A stretch of 64,000 bases of DNA from Notospermus geniculatus (GCA_002633025.1 NMRB01000269.1:41833-105832), one strand, 5' to 3'; shown: positions 47,401 to 60,436, numbered from the stretch's first letter. Notes: generated by a model not told the origin, from the letters alone. Translations and numbers: made by a program.

Positions 47401-50400
47401 GACCCCTCACTCGGTTTCTGACATTCTGATAATATAGATTCTGCTATACAATCCTTTGACGTTGACCGTATCAGGTCAGGAGTCTGAGGGCGGCTGCAGC
47501 GCATCACGACAAACTGTACTTTTTCTGGGTTACTCTGAAATTGTAAACAAAAACACAATCAAGGTTTCATTCTGGACAAGAGGCCAGGACACCTCCCTCA
47601 TCAGAAATTTCCATGAGAACACCTCTGCCAGGAGGACACCTCTTCCAGGAGGACACCTTCCTTGTGGGCACCTCCACCAGGAGTTACCCTCACCCAGAGG
47701 GACCTCTCTTAGTCGATACGTCTGCCAAGAGGTCATCTCTCTCTACCAGGACCTGTCTCTCACACTGGCAATCTCTAATCTTTTCTTGTCCATTCCACCA
47801 GAAGAAACCAAACTTTTAACACTAATTAGTTCACTTTCAATCAAGGAAACAACAGAGATTGGACACAGATTCAGAAAAAGACCACGTCGCACAAAAAACT
47901 GATGTTGAACAATCAGCTTAATGGATTTGTTGGTGAAAAATACGATGGGTATGGTCCAATGAAGGTGATGAAGGTTGAGAGAGTTCAATCAGTCATTCAG
48001 TTCCACAGGATTTTGGGAAATGGGGTCATAGATCTGTCCTTCCTGTGATAACGAAGCACATATTTACCTGTATAACTTCTGCTGCCTGTTCCTGTGTCCC
48101 GTACGTCATATCAAGATTGTTGATCTCTAGGATTCTATCGTCTTTTTTCAATCGTCCGTCCATACTCGCCAGACCGTTCGGGATCTGAAAGAAGGAAGGA
48201 AGGAAGTAAAGCTTGAAATGACGACATCACAAGATATCAATAGATCGACAGAACACAGGGGGAGGATGAAACATGAAAACCGATCGATGACACGCAAAGA
48301 GTTAACCAATATTAAAGTTTCTTTAGAATTGAATTGGAATTAACTTTCAGCGTCTATTCACACGAGGCTTATAGGTCTGCCTCTTTACTTTATTTACATT
48401 CAAAGGCAAAATTGAAAAATCTTTTGAGCGCCTTCCATCTGACATATGAGCGTTGATTCCTCGGAGACATGACATTATTGTTCACCCACACAAAGACTTC
48501 TAAAGGTTATTTTCAGATTAATATAACTTGATCTCTCTTGAGGGTTTCTTGATGCTGGATGGGATGGAATGGTAGCGAGATTGCTCAGGTATCAGGAGGG
48601 GTTTACAGATATGAATTCTTCCCGGTCAGAAATGGCGGGGTCCGCTTTCCTCAAGTTCTGAGTTCAGACACCAACACTGACATGAAACGGTCGGTATTTC
48701 TTGAGCAACTGAGAGAAGCATCTACTGAGCAACTCTGGTATCCCCCTACATTCTTTGCCTACCAGATATCTGAGCAATCAGGCAGCCTCTTCATCCATCC
48801 AGCTTCAGATACACAAATAACAGCGTGAATTATGTGAGATGCGGAATTTGACACGCATTGTTTGTTTTCCTCCAATCTCAGACGATTGCGAAACGATCAC
48901 AGCTTCAAAGTCAAAGAGTCAGAACAGAAAACATCACACTGCATCGTCAACAAACATTTCAAGGTCTTCCAGCTTCCATTAATACACTGAGAACATAGAA
49001 GCCTCGTTTAGGTTTTTTCTGCAACCATTAAATGGATACAAAAAAACTTGGATACAGCTGCACTCATCAGAGATTGATGGATAAATTCTTCAGCGTTAGC
49101 TCAGGGTTCACATTTGAAAAATCTTGGTTTTGCATCACTTGGGATAAGAAAACCTAGGTAGGGCCATGCTCGGAGCGGACTTTAGCCGAAAGTATAGCTG
49201 AAGTTAGGTCGTATTCTAGAAGATATTTTTTGCAGGGCATAATATAAAAGCTTAAAGTGGACCTTAGATTTAAGGAGGTTTTTAGAATATGGGCCATGCT
49301 CTTTGCTTGAAGCATTGAGAGAAGTCAGACTTTAATGAAAGTCTGGCTGAAGTCCAACCCGAGCTACGCCCCTGGTGTCACCACAGCTAAAAAGAACAAC
49401 ATCAGATGAACTCATGTCTGCACAGCGAGGTTTGTCCTTCATCCCTTCTACCGAGAACCTTGCAACAAAAACTCGTGCCAAGATTTCCCTGGTGATTTAC
49501 GCCAACCAGCGTACGATAATGAACGTATTCATGTATCTAGCAAAACTAATCAGAAAACTTGAGGACATTAAACATCGTGAGATGTTTTATAGACAAACAG
49601 CAGGTGGGCCTCCTGAACAATTCATGCCATAAACTATCATCACATTGATAATATCTGCTCACGTAATCACTCATTTTAACCCCTTTCCCTTCAATGGCTT
49701 CATTACATTTTAGCATTTAGAAAGGAGCGGTCCATGTGTACCGGTTACGGTACTATTTGGGTAGATGTTTTAGTTATCTGCCACAAACGTTTTCTTGTTT
49801 GGCTCTCAAAGGTCTTGCATGGTCATCCTCCCACAGCAGGGGTTTTTACCTCACTCCTCTTAATCCACTCACACACACTTTGAAGAGGAATGAAACCCAA
49901 ACCCTGATGTGGGAGGATGTGCAAGGTCCATTACTTTTCAGCACGTTCCATACATGTAGGGTCACCGTTACCGACACCAACCCTTCTGACCCGTTATCCA
50001 GGGGATACATCTCTAACTGGCACACGAAGAGTTAAAACATTGAACTAGAGACACATGTTGATAGCCGTAAGTTAAACCAACCCATCCGTCCCAGGAGACG
50101 AGCGTTTAAATGTTCCACATTCAAATCATAACTCGCCGTCACATCATCAATATTCTCATGTCTTATCTTATGCACCTCCCCTCCCTAGAGAGTTCCATCA
50201 CACATTATCACAGATCACTTTTTAGTGCGAGTTTTCGTTGTCTTTTAGTAAGATTCTTCAAGAATGGTACGGAGTCAAAGCGGAAAATCGGAACGGAGTC
50301 ACAGCGGAGAATCGGAAACAATGTTGGCTCATGTCTCTTTTCATGTAATTCCGATTTGTTGTCTTTGCTCGAAGCATCAAATACCAGTATCAGATCATTG

Positions 50401-53400
50401 GACCTGCAAGGTTCCATAGAGACTATAGCCCGTGTTCTAGAGGCCTCCTTAACTCTAAGGTCCACTTTAAGCATTTGTATTCTGCCCTGCAAACAATAGC
50501 TAAGGTAAACCTTAGAGTTAGGAAGTTTCTAGAATACGGCTCTCTGTATCCACTGGTGATACTGACAACATGCTGTATTTACAGAGCAAGACAGTTACTT
50601 ACCAGACTCATGATGTATACACCAGGACCATTTCTGAAACATCAAGAAGGGACACATTAATTAAATTTGATCTTTTACATTACAAAGCCTACACAGTCAA
50701 GTTTCCTGACTCACACGGGTGAAAGATGCTTGTACTGACCACTGACTACACTGAATCAGGGCCATGTACCGGTATATTCGACAAGAGGAGAGCCTAACAC
50801 CATCATCTTGATCTTACTCGGCATCTTCCTGCAGTTCACTCAGCCACCATTCAAAGTCAACAGAAACCATTTCACTTCCATCATGAATGAGTCTCAAATT
50901 TCAATCACCCAACGACTCCACTCACTTTTTTCCGACGAGTTTAATCCCGAGCTGCTTGCCGGGTACTTTTTTGAGCGTTATTCGTAAGATTTCCTCTTTC
51001 TCGATTGGATGACATTCATCTGCCTTCTCACGGTATATCGTCAGTCGGCAAATCGGGTAGAGCTGTGAGAGGGCGCTACGAGCCTCTTCGTGTGTCGCCT
51101 GAGTTAGGTCTTCGCCGTTCACCTGGAGTGACATGAATCAGACAAAACATTCACCTTTTTGGTACACATAACATTGGGTAACATCGCTCGTTTATCTAGT
51201 TTTGGTAACAGATAACACGGAAACTCTTCTTTGTCCGACTCTAGAATCATAGATAGCGCCACCTTACACACAGGGCCGTGCAAGCCCAGACACAGAGAAT
51301 GGGTTAATGTAGTGTGAGCATAAAATCATTACAAGAATATGTTTACTAATGTTGTTTATTATTTCTTCCACTCCACAGGACACTTATAACGATTATCACC
51401 AACACTTTACCCACGGGCCGAGGACTTCGATAGTAAAATGTATCATTCATGACCCCAACCTAATTGGTGGACGCATCTTCAAGTAATGGATTAAACAACC
51501 GAAATGAGAAGAGGACAAGTGGATGTAATCGACAAGACTTGGCTCACACACCGCGTAATTGCTGAATACATAATCAGGGAGACTTATTACTTATGTTTGG
51601 AATCACATATGGTCTTAGAACAGGAGTCCAGACTGAATAACCAAAACAAGATACCCTCATTTTCTGATATCGTGTACTGTAGAACCTCCCCTTGTGGACA
51701 CCTCTCCCAGGACGACACCTCCCCTAATGGACACCACTGCCAGGAGGACACCTTCCCAAGTGGACACCTCTGCCAGGAGGACACCTTCCCAAGTGGACAC
51801 CTCTGCCAGGAGGGCACCTTCCCAAGTGGACACCTCCCCTAATGGACACCTCTGCCAGGAGGACACCTTCCCAAGTGGACACCTCCCCTAATGGACACCT
51901 CTGCCAGGAGGACACCTCCCCTAATGGACACCTCTGCCAGGAGGACCCCGCCCTAGTGGACACCTCTGCTAGAAGGACACCTCCCCAAGAGGACACCTTT
52001 GTATCAAATTCCATTATTCAAGGGGCACTTTTCTAAGCCACCCAGTAGTTTTGTTTCGTAGTTTTTCAAGGACGAGAATACGGCTAAGTGCTGGTAGCTG
52101 CTGGTCGATGAAACATCTTGAAGTCCGTGCCGATCCCCTTGTTACAGGCCGTAGATACCATCCAGATTCTACATCATCCTTGTTCTAGAGAATCGCTGAT
52201 AAAGTTTCCATGGGTACAAGAGTCTCACTTCAGATACGGAGTCAGATAAGGTCGCGAGGAGTGAAGTCAAAACTAGCCAACATTTGACATGTTATATGTC
52301 ACTTGGAGCATTTTTTCTCCCCCTCGAGTGGTTTGGTGTATCTCCACAATCACAACATAGAACCAGATAGATGTGGTGCGATGTTTGTCACATTAACGCT
52401 GAGACGTTGTGACCGTGGTAACCGTGGTATCTTGCGACCGTGGTAACGTGGTATTGGAGAACTCAAAACTAAGATAAAAGTTGTCACATTCGGATGAAAT
52501 TTGTCACATGGGATTAAAACTTTGATGTAAAGTTTCAAAAATCTCCGCACGGTGTGTCAGTCATATCGAGCGTTGGATCAAAGACGCGATACTCGCTGAC
52601 TCACGACGTCGGTGAAACTCAATCCTGCTGTTGACGGAAATATGAACGGTGATATTTCGAATCTTCTGATGTGGAAAACTGAACCAGAACTTTGATATTT
52701 GAAATCGGACCTTAATTCAAGGATCCAATACTTCTATTAGTATTATCTATTGGGTGAGATCTGAGGCTGGTTGTCACGACGACAGCAGGTATAAGTTACC
52801 GTGGTGATTTCTCATTATAATCACAAGTCTACTGTTGGAGTTCCGACTTGTGACCAGTATGTCATACGCCACATGTCTTACCTCAAGAATCTGGTCGCCA
52901 GGCATCAAGCGGCCATCCTTAGCAACCACGCTGTCGGGGAAAATCTCCTGGATGACAACACACACCTGCAACGACACAAAAAGACAAGAAATTAGTCACT
53001 TGTTCTTACACACTATAGGTAGAGGCATAAAGGAATCAAACCATGGTATAGAGGTTCTTCACGTGACGTCACATTTCCATGACGACACAATGTCGTCATA
53101 TTGGCCGTCAAAATGTCAAGCGACGTCTCAGCATCTAGTTGTGAGTGGAATGATCGGACCCTGTCACCTCTGAGGTTGGGGGTCTGATTCCCGGTCAGAT
53201 CCAGTAAACATGTGACAGAGACGACAACTCTCTTTGACAGCAACAACTGCACTACGACACTGTCTTCTGGAACAGCAGACCTCCTGATACTGTGTCTTCA
53301 GAAAGTCAACATGATGATATGAAGGCTTCATGTGTGAGGAAGCCAGGTACCGGGCTATAGATACCATCCATTGACATTCTCTCATTACAATATTCCAATA

Positions 53401-56400
53401 TCATCCGTTCAACAAGAGAAACACCGTCACAAGGTAAACAAACGATCGTGGACAGAGTATCTTTTGCCATTCACGAGTTCCTGAGTTGTCGGCGGAACCG
53501 TATCGTGTTGACGAAGATTCATCATCTCACAGCGGAAGATCTCTGAGACTCGATACGGGTTGTCATATGTGTCATCTTCTCACGGTAATTGTCACTTATC
53601 GTTGAGATTTTATCAGCCATCGCGTACATCATGATCCTTCTGGTGTCAGAAATCGGACACTTGCATCTTTCTTAGTCTCTCGATGTGTAGCTGTCGGGTG
53701 ACAGGATTAGTTTGATGAGGTAGATCAAGGCATTGACGGGGCACGAATCTGTGAGTTCGAGATCGGGTAAGATGCCACAGAGGCGTGTGTAGACCAACTT
53801 CCGGGATGGGAAAAGACAGTCCTGGTATATGAGCTCTAGAAATGGCGAGACCATAGAGGGTGTGTAGACAGCTTCAAGAATGGTAAACGACTGTCTGGAG
53901 CAGACTGGAGCCTGAACAACCAACTCGGTCGAATTGCACTGGCTTTGTCACACTGCCAATAACATTTCTGGGGGAAATTCAGATTGCCACATTGGGTGGG
54001 TCAACTATGAGCACTTGATAACAAACAGGTACAAGATTATCTTGAGTAATCCTATGGGACTCGTGTCCACGAATCAACAGCTCCAAGGATCAAGACACAC
54101 TGGCTGACTTCTCCCTCCCTTATCATGGTCAGGACTAAAAGTTACCGGTAATCCCTGCACGCTGGTGGCACTTACTAGGTTCATGACTTGTCTCCCAGTA
54201 GGAGACGAGGCCAAACCAGATGAAGGCAGGATGATCGTTCATGATCTCATATTGACATGACCACACAACACGCATATCACTTGGAACTTGTGTATCATGA
54301 TGAATACAGAAAGAGGTCTCGGCCACATTTTAGTTCAACATTCTGTTGACGCACGCTTTGATGTGCAAATTGATGGCGAAGCAGCAAAAGCTTCAACGTA
54401 GCTGTGTTTGCTAGTCTTGGTTTGAAATGTTGGCACTTCGTGGTGTCGGCAATAACGTTTGTAGACATTTGATTCAATATCGTGTTGAGTAGAATCACTT
54501 CACTCAACAATGAATACCGCACGCCAAACACTACATCGCGCTGCGAGCTCAATATAGAGGCTTCAAAGTCAAATGAGAAAGTTACACGGCGGCCAAGAAG
54601 CAGTGGAAGCAGTGATAGCGGTAGAACGGGGAGGTATGATTGTTGGTGAAGGTGTATCCACATGCTGCAAGAGCATGTCAGTGAAGGTGTATCCATATTC
54701 TGCAAAAGCATGGTCCCAAATTGTTCAGGACCAAAGTGCCCTAACTCAGTCATTACGGATCCCATTCCTTCCAGGGGTCAAAAAGTTTGTATGCTTCGTG
54801 ATGGCAAGATGAAACTACGGAGCCCTGGATTTGACAGCCTGAGCCCAAGATTCCGTGGATTTGACACCCTACACCCAGTAGCCTGTGGATTTGACACCCT
54901 AGGAGCAGTAGCATGTGGATGTGACACCCTAGGCCCAGTAGCCCGTGGATTCGACAGCCTGGGCCCAGTCTGCTAAACAGTGGCAGAATGAAAGCACAAT
55001 CTCGACGACCCACGATCATCCCATGCGCACCTTTGATTGAGTGTTCAAAAGATGTCCGCCAACTTCGACCAAGAGGAAGCCACATCCCGCCCCTGTCATT
55101 CCCCGGAAATCACTCTCCTGTATTAGGAGGTAATGTAATAGAGACCTTGAGCCATTTCTCTAATGGTCGAGAGAACGTCAGGGCATTCCCAATTATTTTT
55201 ATCACTCTGATTAGTGGTGGTCCGCTGGCCGACCAGATGCCTCGCCACGGGGGAGACTTCTTTGTCGTCAAATCTTCATAACGTGGTCTGACGGCAGAGA
55301 AGCCATTTCTTTTTACCATGTACTTTACGTAATTATTCATCTGCTGGTGTGCGACCAAGGAGCCGTGACCACCACCAATGGGAGAGGTCACTTCTCACTT
55401 GATCACAAGCCAACCTTTTCTTACAGCTCAGCTATCTCATGTGGCTGTCACCGAGCTCCAATAGAACGAAAGAACCCCGAATACGTGCGGCGGTAATCTG
55501 AGTGATTCCAGACAGTCGAGGCATAATGCTCTAATATCCTCCAATATCTAGTAACCCCACGACCAAATTGGCTCCTACCTCGGAAGCTGACACCTGATTA
55601 TGACCCTTTCAATACCCAGGTATTTATTCCCGTTTCCTCATTGTACGGGGATCTCGTGGCCCTGGTTGGTGGCGGGGAGACAAAGGTCATCGTGTGACGA
55701 TAACACAAAGCTTCCTCTCGTTCTGTCAATATGGCTGACAAATCTGAATGATTCGTTCACGCATGTTGCTGTTCCCTGTCTCAGTTTTCGCATCAATATT
55801 TTCACACACTTGATTACCAGGGCGGCAAATTGTCTGTTTACATTTTGAGATCATTGCCATTACCAAGCATATGGCTAATGGCAACTGAAGCACCTAAAAG
55901 GTACTCTCCTCCATATGAGACTTTTCCCATATCAGTTGGCTTTCTATGGGCAACTCATCCATTGAAAACCAATAGGCACTCATTTGTCCAGTGGTCAAGA
56001 ACGCTTTAGCCGTAAAGCCAGCAGTACACCGGGTGATATCGCAAGCGATCACCTCCCCACCGATCTTCTCACCAGCCACTGCAGACTAACTCAAAGTGAT
56101 ATCGGCTTTGGTATAGAGCTTGAGCCGCGGCTCATTATGACGTCACGTTTGACCTGCAGTTCGCCATGCTGCCGGTCAACGACAAAGAGCGCCACGTGCA
56201 ATCGCGTCATGGTTGAAGACGCAACACTCCACTTGCGCTGACGACAAACTGCACCACCTGGGTCGCTGACGTCATTGGACGTCAGTTTGACCGGCAAGAT
56301 GGCGGATTTTTTCGTGATGACGTCATCGGCTCGAGCTCTATTGTTTGACAACAGGCGGACATCGCTTGCGAGAGGCTTCCACGCCTCGCTGTCCAGTGCA

Positions 56401-59083
56401 CACCTGATGTCAAAAGTCGAATTTGCTCACTTGCAATATCGCCTGGATTGAGGAAACCAACAGTGGTGAATACAGTGCTCCCTTGCTAGTACAAAATGTA
56501 TTACGAACCCTTCGGGGTCCAACGGTTAAGTTCGTACTAACCAGGAGTTCGTAATAGCGAGGATTTGTCCGTGGGGGCAGGAATTTTGAGAGCCAAGCAT
56601 TGGGTTCGTAATATCCGGGAGTTTGTAAAATTAAGAGGTTCGTAAGAGTGAGGGTGCACTGTACAGCCCATTGAAAGCCTACTCGTGCCAGAAAACATCA
56701 TAGATAGGAGCGCCTTCAAGCCCTTCTTTCCTGGTTAGAGCTCGCCCACCTCAAGCACCCAACTACATGATTCATAACCGCTGCGGAGACTCACGTTATC
56801 CCGGGCGTTATCTCTGGAGATCTCCACGATAATTCTTCATTTGGTCTCTCTAATTGATAAAGCAATATATCATGCTGTCATAATAACCAAGGCAAACTTG
56901 TCATAACAATTCATACCCAAAATCAAACCTGTGATTTTATCGGGATTCCGCGGTGATCCATTCAAATAAATCAACTAATAGAGCATCATTCATTCGTTCC
57001 ATCGTTCGCCTTCCCCCGTCAGGCGGGGAGGAAAATTGATACGCAATTTGGCTATTGTTGTCCAAAATGGCTTGAAAAGCTAATGACCCGGACTGACCAA
57101 TGGGTTGGCCAATGTCTTTCTATTGATTATGATAGATGTATGCCATGGATGATACAACCGCCACGGCCATTAACCCATTAGGGGTGACGACAGGTTATCT
57201 CCTGTACGACAGAGAGAACCCTGGTCAGGACGGACACCCTGCTCAGGACAGAGACCCTGGTCAGGACGGCCACCCTGGTCAGGATGGCCACCCTGGTCAG
57301 GATGGACACCCTGGTCAGGATGGACACCCTGGTCAGGACGGCCACCCTGGTCAGGACGGCCACCCTGGTCAGGATGGACACCCTGGTCAGGATGGACACC
57401 CTGGTCAGGACGGCCACCCTGGTCAGGACGGCCACCCTGGTCAGGACGGCCACCCTGGTCAGGACGGACACCCTGGTCAGGACGGACACCCTGGTCAGGA
57501 TGGACACCCTGCTCAGGACAGCTACCCTGGTCAGGACAGACACCCTGGTCAGGATGGACACCCTGGTCAGGACGGACACCCTGGTCAGGACGGACACTCC
57601 GACTCGTCCCAGACACGGAGAGAAGGAAGGAAAAGGCACACCTCCACGAGAGAGTCCTCGTACATGTTGACTCTCAATGGGCAATTCAACCTGGTGTCTT
57701 CCTTTTGGTTTATGCCTTGACCAGTGACACAAACGACTGCCCATAGGCTTCTACAGGCGAGTTGCCCATAGAGAGCCAATTTGTGTGAGATACATGTATC
57801 TCTCACGTGGCGCGGCGCCTAAGGTGTGCTGGGTAATAGATAGGCGTAACGAAGAGAAAAAAGAGACCAACAAACCTGAAGCTAAAATCACCAAAAGTTA
57901 AAGAATACAATTCCCTTCATCCAAAGCAGGAGGGTAATAACTGGTGCTAACTAAAAACCACAGCAAAACACCCAGAGCAGAGGCTTACAACAATGACAAC
58001 AAGTGCGTCGGTGCTTGGCATTCGAAGCGTCTTTCCCATGATGCATTGTAAATGATGTTATATGTAAATAGAGACTTCTCGCCTCATTCCTCACCATTGA
58101 GATGATGTACAGTATCCCCATTATTATGAATCTCATAAATACTCATTTACAGGACATATTTTACATCCTCCCCAAACGTTGTCATCGTAAAATTACTGAT
58201 AACGTCAAGAGTTCCACAGACTTTGAAAGTTTCAGAACTTCACCCAATTTTGTAATGTCGCACAATGTCTTATGTTGAGTGTTATGAAAATGACCCAAGA
58301 ATCACAAAGTGCGACTTTCAGCAAACTCGTCTTTCGTCAAATAATTCAGATGACATAATAATGGGGTATACAGCACATGTAGGTTTAGAAATCACTTACT
58401 GTTACAGGGTCACGACCGGGTAGGTTCATAGGGACTCCATCTCGCTATAGATGGCAGCACAAAATAAAAAAATAGTTCATTGTATAAGCGCGCTTGAAGT
58501 CGATGTTCGCAGGTTTTACGGACAGTCGCGCATTATCGTCATAGCAACAATTAATGGCTGGCATCATGCCTGGGAACAACAAGTGTCTCATCATATGATA
58601 ATGTCCCCCTGATACGCCAAGGGGGATTCTGGTTTAGTTTGTTCTCCACCTACACAAACATTAATCTCCTGCTCTAGGGTCTCAAGTGTCATGCTGCAGT
58701 TTCAAGTCATCACCAATTATGACCAGATTAATCACTACCAATTATGGACACCATCTCCACCAAACACACAGCTGTTTCTGGCCACCTCTGCATGGGGGAC
58801 GTTCATACCTATAAAACGGCTACAGGGACATGACTAGAATCACATATTTTTGAGGGGTTAGCCGGGCACACTCACCAACATTTACACCCTCACAAACATA
58901 ACATGACTGAGTCACAGGTCAAAACTGCAGTTAAGTGTGTTGTCCATGGACAGGTCAGCATGGGAAGTGAACTTACCAGTGGTGTGTCACATCCACCAAC
59001 GATGGACATGCCGAGGTCGTAGCACCCTCGTTGTATCTCGACGGTCGTCACTTCACCTTCGATGACCGGGACCTTTGGAAGAA
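44414..59083 (-). CDS. MPDZ: Multi-PDZ scaffold, MPDZ (MUPP1)/PATJ-like: last four PDZ domains
   Basis: Junction and polarity scaffold that clusters membrane proteins through PDZ domains. Minus-strand exons: 58977-59083, 52882-52965, 50926-51122, 50603-50633, 48068-48184, 47355-47534, 47096-47218, 45533-45720, 45239-45397, 44414-44549. All GT-AG, phases agree, 439 codons then stop. Four PDZ domains are visible: LGMSIVGGCDTPL...GDQILEVNGEDLTQATHEEA; LGIKLVGKKNGPGVYIMSL...DDRILEINNLD; LGISVAGGVGSQRGDVPVYI...GDVLLSINGGNLVGLTHNEA; LGFSIVGGNDTCQGVQPIHI...CGDVILSVNNYNLSD. Order and sequence fit the last four domains of MPDZ best; PATJ is the alternative. The protein ends shortly after the last domain in WPGTVV, itself a class I PDZ-ligand shape. 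The first exon listed needs one base from an upstream exon not found here. Convergent with KIF17. Confidence 0.88.
44655..44738 (+). repeat. Dispersed repeat, relative of 26262-26345
   Basis: Shares GAATCTC, TTTACGGTCATACCC and GTGAAGACCCTGGGTGCGAG with the KIF17-intron copy. Lies in the last intron of the PDZ gene. Confidence 0.55.
46744..47017. mobile_element. MITE with another MITE inserted at its left end
   Basis: Outer element: GGGCCCAG + ATTCATAAAACC...CTTGCTAGG, mirrored by CTAGCAAGGTTTTCTGAATATGGGCCC (written here in parts) ending at 47017. The inner element 46752-46903 splits its left end. Confidence 0.65.
46752..46903. mobile_element. 152-bp MITE with CAG target duplication (inner element)
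   Basis: Terminal repeats GGGCCTGTTTCATAAACGCT (perfect inverse at the right end) extend to about 40 bp. Flanked by CAG at 46749-46751 and 46904-46906. The 3-bp duplication suggests a PIF/Harbinger-like mobiliser. Confidence 0.75.
47585..47715. repeat. Degenerate minisatellite GGACACCTCTGCCAGGA (intron)
   Basis: Several imperfect units of CCAGGAGGACACCT; the same motif forms the larger array at 51700-52000. Confidence 0.7.
49160..49360. mobile_element. Foldback element with GTATTCTAGAAG arms, copy 1
   Basis: CGTATTCTAGAAG at 49209 faces TTTTTAGAATATGGGCC at 49278; GGACTTTAGCC and GACTTTAATGAAAGTCTGGC flank. Related to 50428-50542. Confidence 0.45.
49824..49919. mobile_element. Short foldback element CATCCTCCCA, copy 2
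   Basis: Relative of 33025-33097 with arms CATCCTCCCACAGCAGGGGT and CATCCTCCCACATCAGGGTT. Confidence 0.75.
50428..50542. mobile_element. Foldback element with GTATTCTAGAA arms, copy 2
   Basis: Arms GTGTTCTAGAGGCCTCCTTA and the inverse of GGAAGTTTCTAGAATACGG, with CTCTAAGGT facing ACCTTAGAG inside. Confidence 0.6.
51700..52000. repeat. Minisatellite of about 33 bp (intron of the PDZ gene)
   Basis: Units GTGGACACCTCTGCCAGGAG plus GACACCTTCCCAA, and a second type with CCCCTAATGGACACCTCTGC. The length divides by three, so long false frames appear on both strands. Confidence 0.9.
54822..54975. repeat. 30-bp minisatellite
   Basis: Five units around GTGGATTTGACACCCTA(G/C)(G/A)CCCAGTAGCC. Confidence 0.85.
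57214..57598. repeat. 18-bp minisatellite
   Basis: About 21 units of CCTGGTCAGGA(C/T)GG(C/A)CAC. Read in one frame it gives GQDGHP repeats, but because the unit divides by three other frames stay open too. It lies in an intron of the PDZ gene. Confidence 0.95.
57650..57811. mobile_element. Foldback element with GACTCTCAATGGGCAA ends
   Basis: TGACTCTCAATGGGCAATT at 57668 faces GTTGCCCATAGAGAGCCAAT near 57762, with matching TCTCACA/TGTGTGAGA outer parts. Same family as 42700-42840. Confidence 0.6.
58400..58444 (-). CDS. Candidate 45-nt cassette exon of the PDZ scaffold
   Basis: Acceptor (CATCTATAG) and a perfect GTAAGT donor bracket 15 open codons (RDGVPMNLPGRDPVT) in the phase of the exons on either side. 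Inclusion would lengthen the beta2-beta3 loop of the first visible PDZ domain. Alignment to MPDZ works better without it, so it would be an alternative exon or chance. Confidence 0.4.
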
Positions 59084-59522
59084 CTGAAAAGACAGAAGAG
59101 AATGACATGAGACATGAGACAAACTTGCCTGAAAAGTTTCTTTGGTAGTTTCAGGCTCGTAAAGGATCCCGGCGACGTAGATCATCTCCCTGACAGCTGT
59201 AGAAATAATAATAACTCACATCAGTAAGACTCATTACTTTTACACATCGGCCAGCCTCCCACAGCGGCCATTATGATCATATGATTCGTCTTCTCGCCAT
59301 CCTGGGAGAGTTTTGTCTTAATTATGGTAATTAGCAAAGGAAACTTTACGCCATTCTTCACTTTGGCTAATTATTCACATTAGCTTTGCTAACTTCCTTA
59401 TGTTACCATACCATTTATATTCCCACCATAAAAGTGTTAATTCTAACCGGAGTAAAGTGAACCACGATACACACAGTGACGAACTGACACCATCCTAGGG
59501 CACGTTGACAAATGATTCACTG

Positions 59523-60042
59523 AGTAGACCATTCTCAAATTGATGTAAACGACAAAGATCTGCTCACAGTTCAGGGTTTCCGCCAGAGGGTAAATGGGTA
59601 AAATTCCGTTCCCTTAAATTTTTCCAGGGTACGGATCCGTACCCTCAAAAACGTTGGGTAACCATTTTTCTATGACATGCCGGATGAAACCAAACAACCG
59701 GCATGACCGGCACGGGGATTTTATGCTTCAAAATACGCCTAAAATGGCACCAAACATCGTTTAAAACCTTTTTTAAATCAAAAAAAAAAAAATTGTGAAA
59801 AAAATTTTTTTCGTCCATACCCTCGTTTTTTTTCTGGCGGAAACCCTGGCACTCCTGCCAAAGTCCCAACCATAACCTTGGTCTGAAGCTGAACGACGTC
59901 AGCAGGCAACCCCATGGCAGTGACTTCAAAGACGTTACCGTAACTGAATCATGGATTGCGTCACGTCACCTGGTTTCAGATCAAGGTTCTGGTTGAGATT
60001 TCGGAAGAAGTGCACAGATCTGCAAATTTGAGAATCGTCTAT
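59523..60042. mobile_element. TATAGACC MITE, copy 4, split by another MITE
   Basis: The left arm (TAGACCATTCTCAAATTGAT) and right arm (GAATCGTCTATT) are separated by the complete element at 59571-59848. Confidence 0.7.
59571..59848. mobile_element. 278-bp MITE with CAGGGTTTCCGCCAG ends, nested
   Basis: Perfect 15-bp terminal inverted repeats, CAGGGTTTCCGCCAG and CTGGCGGAAACCCTG. Shares its interior with 18763-18990. hAT-like by its CAGGG ends; target duplication unclear because the host repeat is diverged. Confidence 0.8.
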
Positions 60043-60320
60043 TCCCCTCCCAATATGAGACAATATTCATCACGTCTGGTCCCAAAACAATAATATTCGT
60101 TAGCTGTCAAATAGACGTCTTCAATCAGTTTGTTTTCAATATGGATAATCCGTTCTCAGTCATCGTAATCCAGTTACATCAGAATCGTTTGCCGTCCCGA
60201 CAAAGCGTTCAATCGCTCTCGCGTCATTGTGTCACATTCTCTTTGTTGGTGCGACAGGAAACTTGTTGCTCTTATGATGGAAGCGGTCGGATGTTTTGAT
60301 AGATGTGTCTGATGTACCAC

Positions 60321-60436
60321 ATCTTGGAGGGGAAAGAACGGCCAAGACCAGATCACAGTCTTGGAGGGGAATGAACGGCCAAGACCAGATCACAGTCTTG
60401 GAGGGGAATGAACGGCCAAGACCAGATCACAGTCTT
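60321..60436. repeat. Three tandem units of about 37 bp
   Basis: CTTGGAGGGGAA(A/T)GAACGGCC plus AAGACCAGATCACAGT, three times. Confidence 0.9.

Larger units (their letters stand above)
52966..58399. other. Large intron of the PDZ gene
   Basis: About 5.4 kb (or 6 kb if the cassette exon is skipped) without a recognisable exon. It contains the arrays at 54822-54975 and 57214-57598 and a foldback at 57650-57811; the rest shows no coding signal to me. Confidence 0.6.

Noticed and set aside
54573-54976. Frames with GFDTLGPVA-like repeats
   Set aside because: 30-bp minisatellite in an intron; no splice logic or conserved domain.
57136-57720. Plus-strand frame of 194 codons with GQDGHP repeats
   Set aside because: It is an 18-bp minisatellite within an intron of the opposite-strand PDZ gene; two other plus or minus frames are equally open, so the openness comes from the repeat length.
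59128-59202. Possible extra PDZ-gene exon with a strong acceptor and a GC donor (CAG|GCAAGT)
   Set aside because: The GC donor gives the wrong phase for the next exon; the only donor in phase is weak and would leave an intron of about 45 bp.
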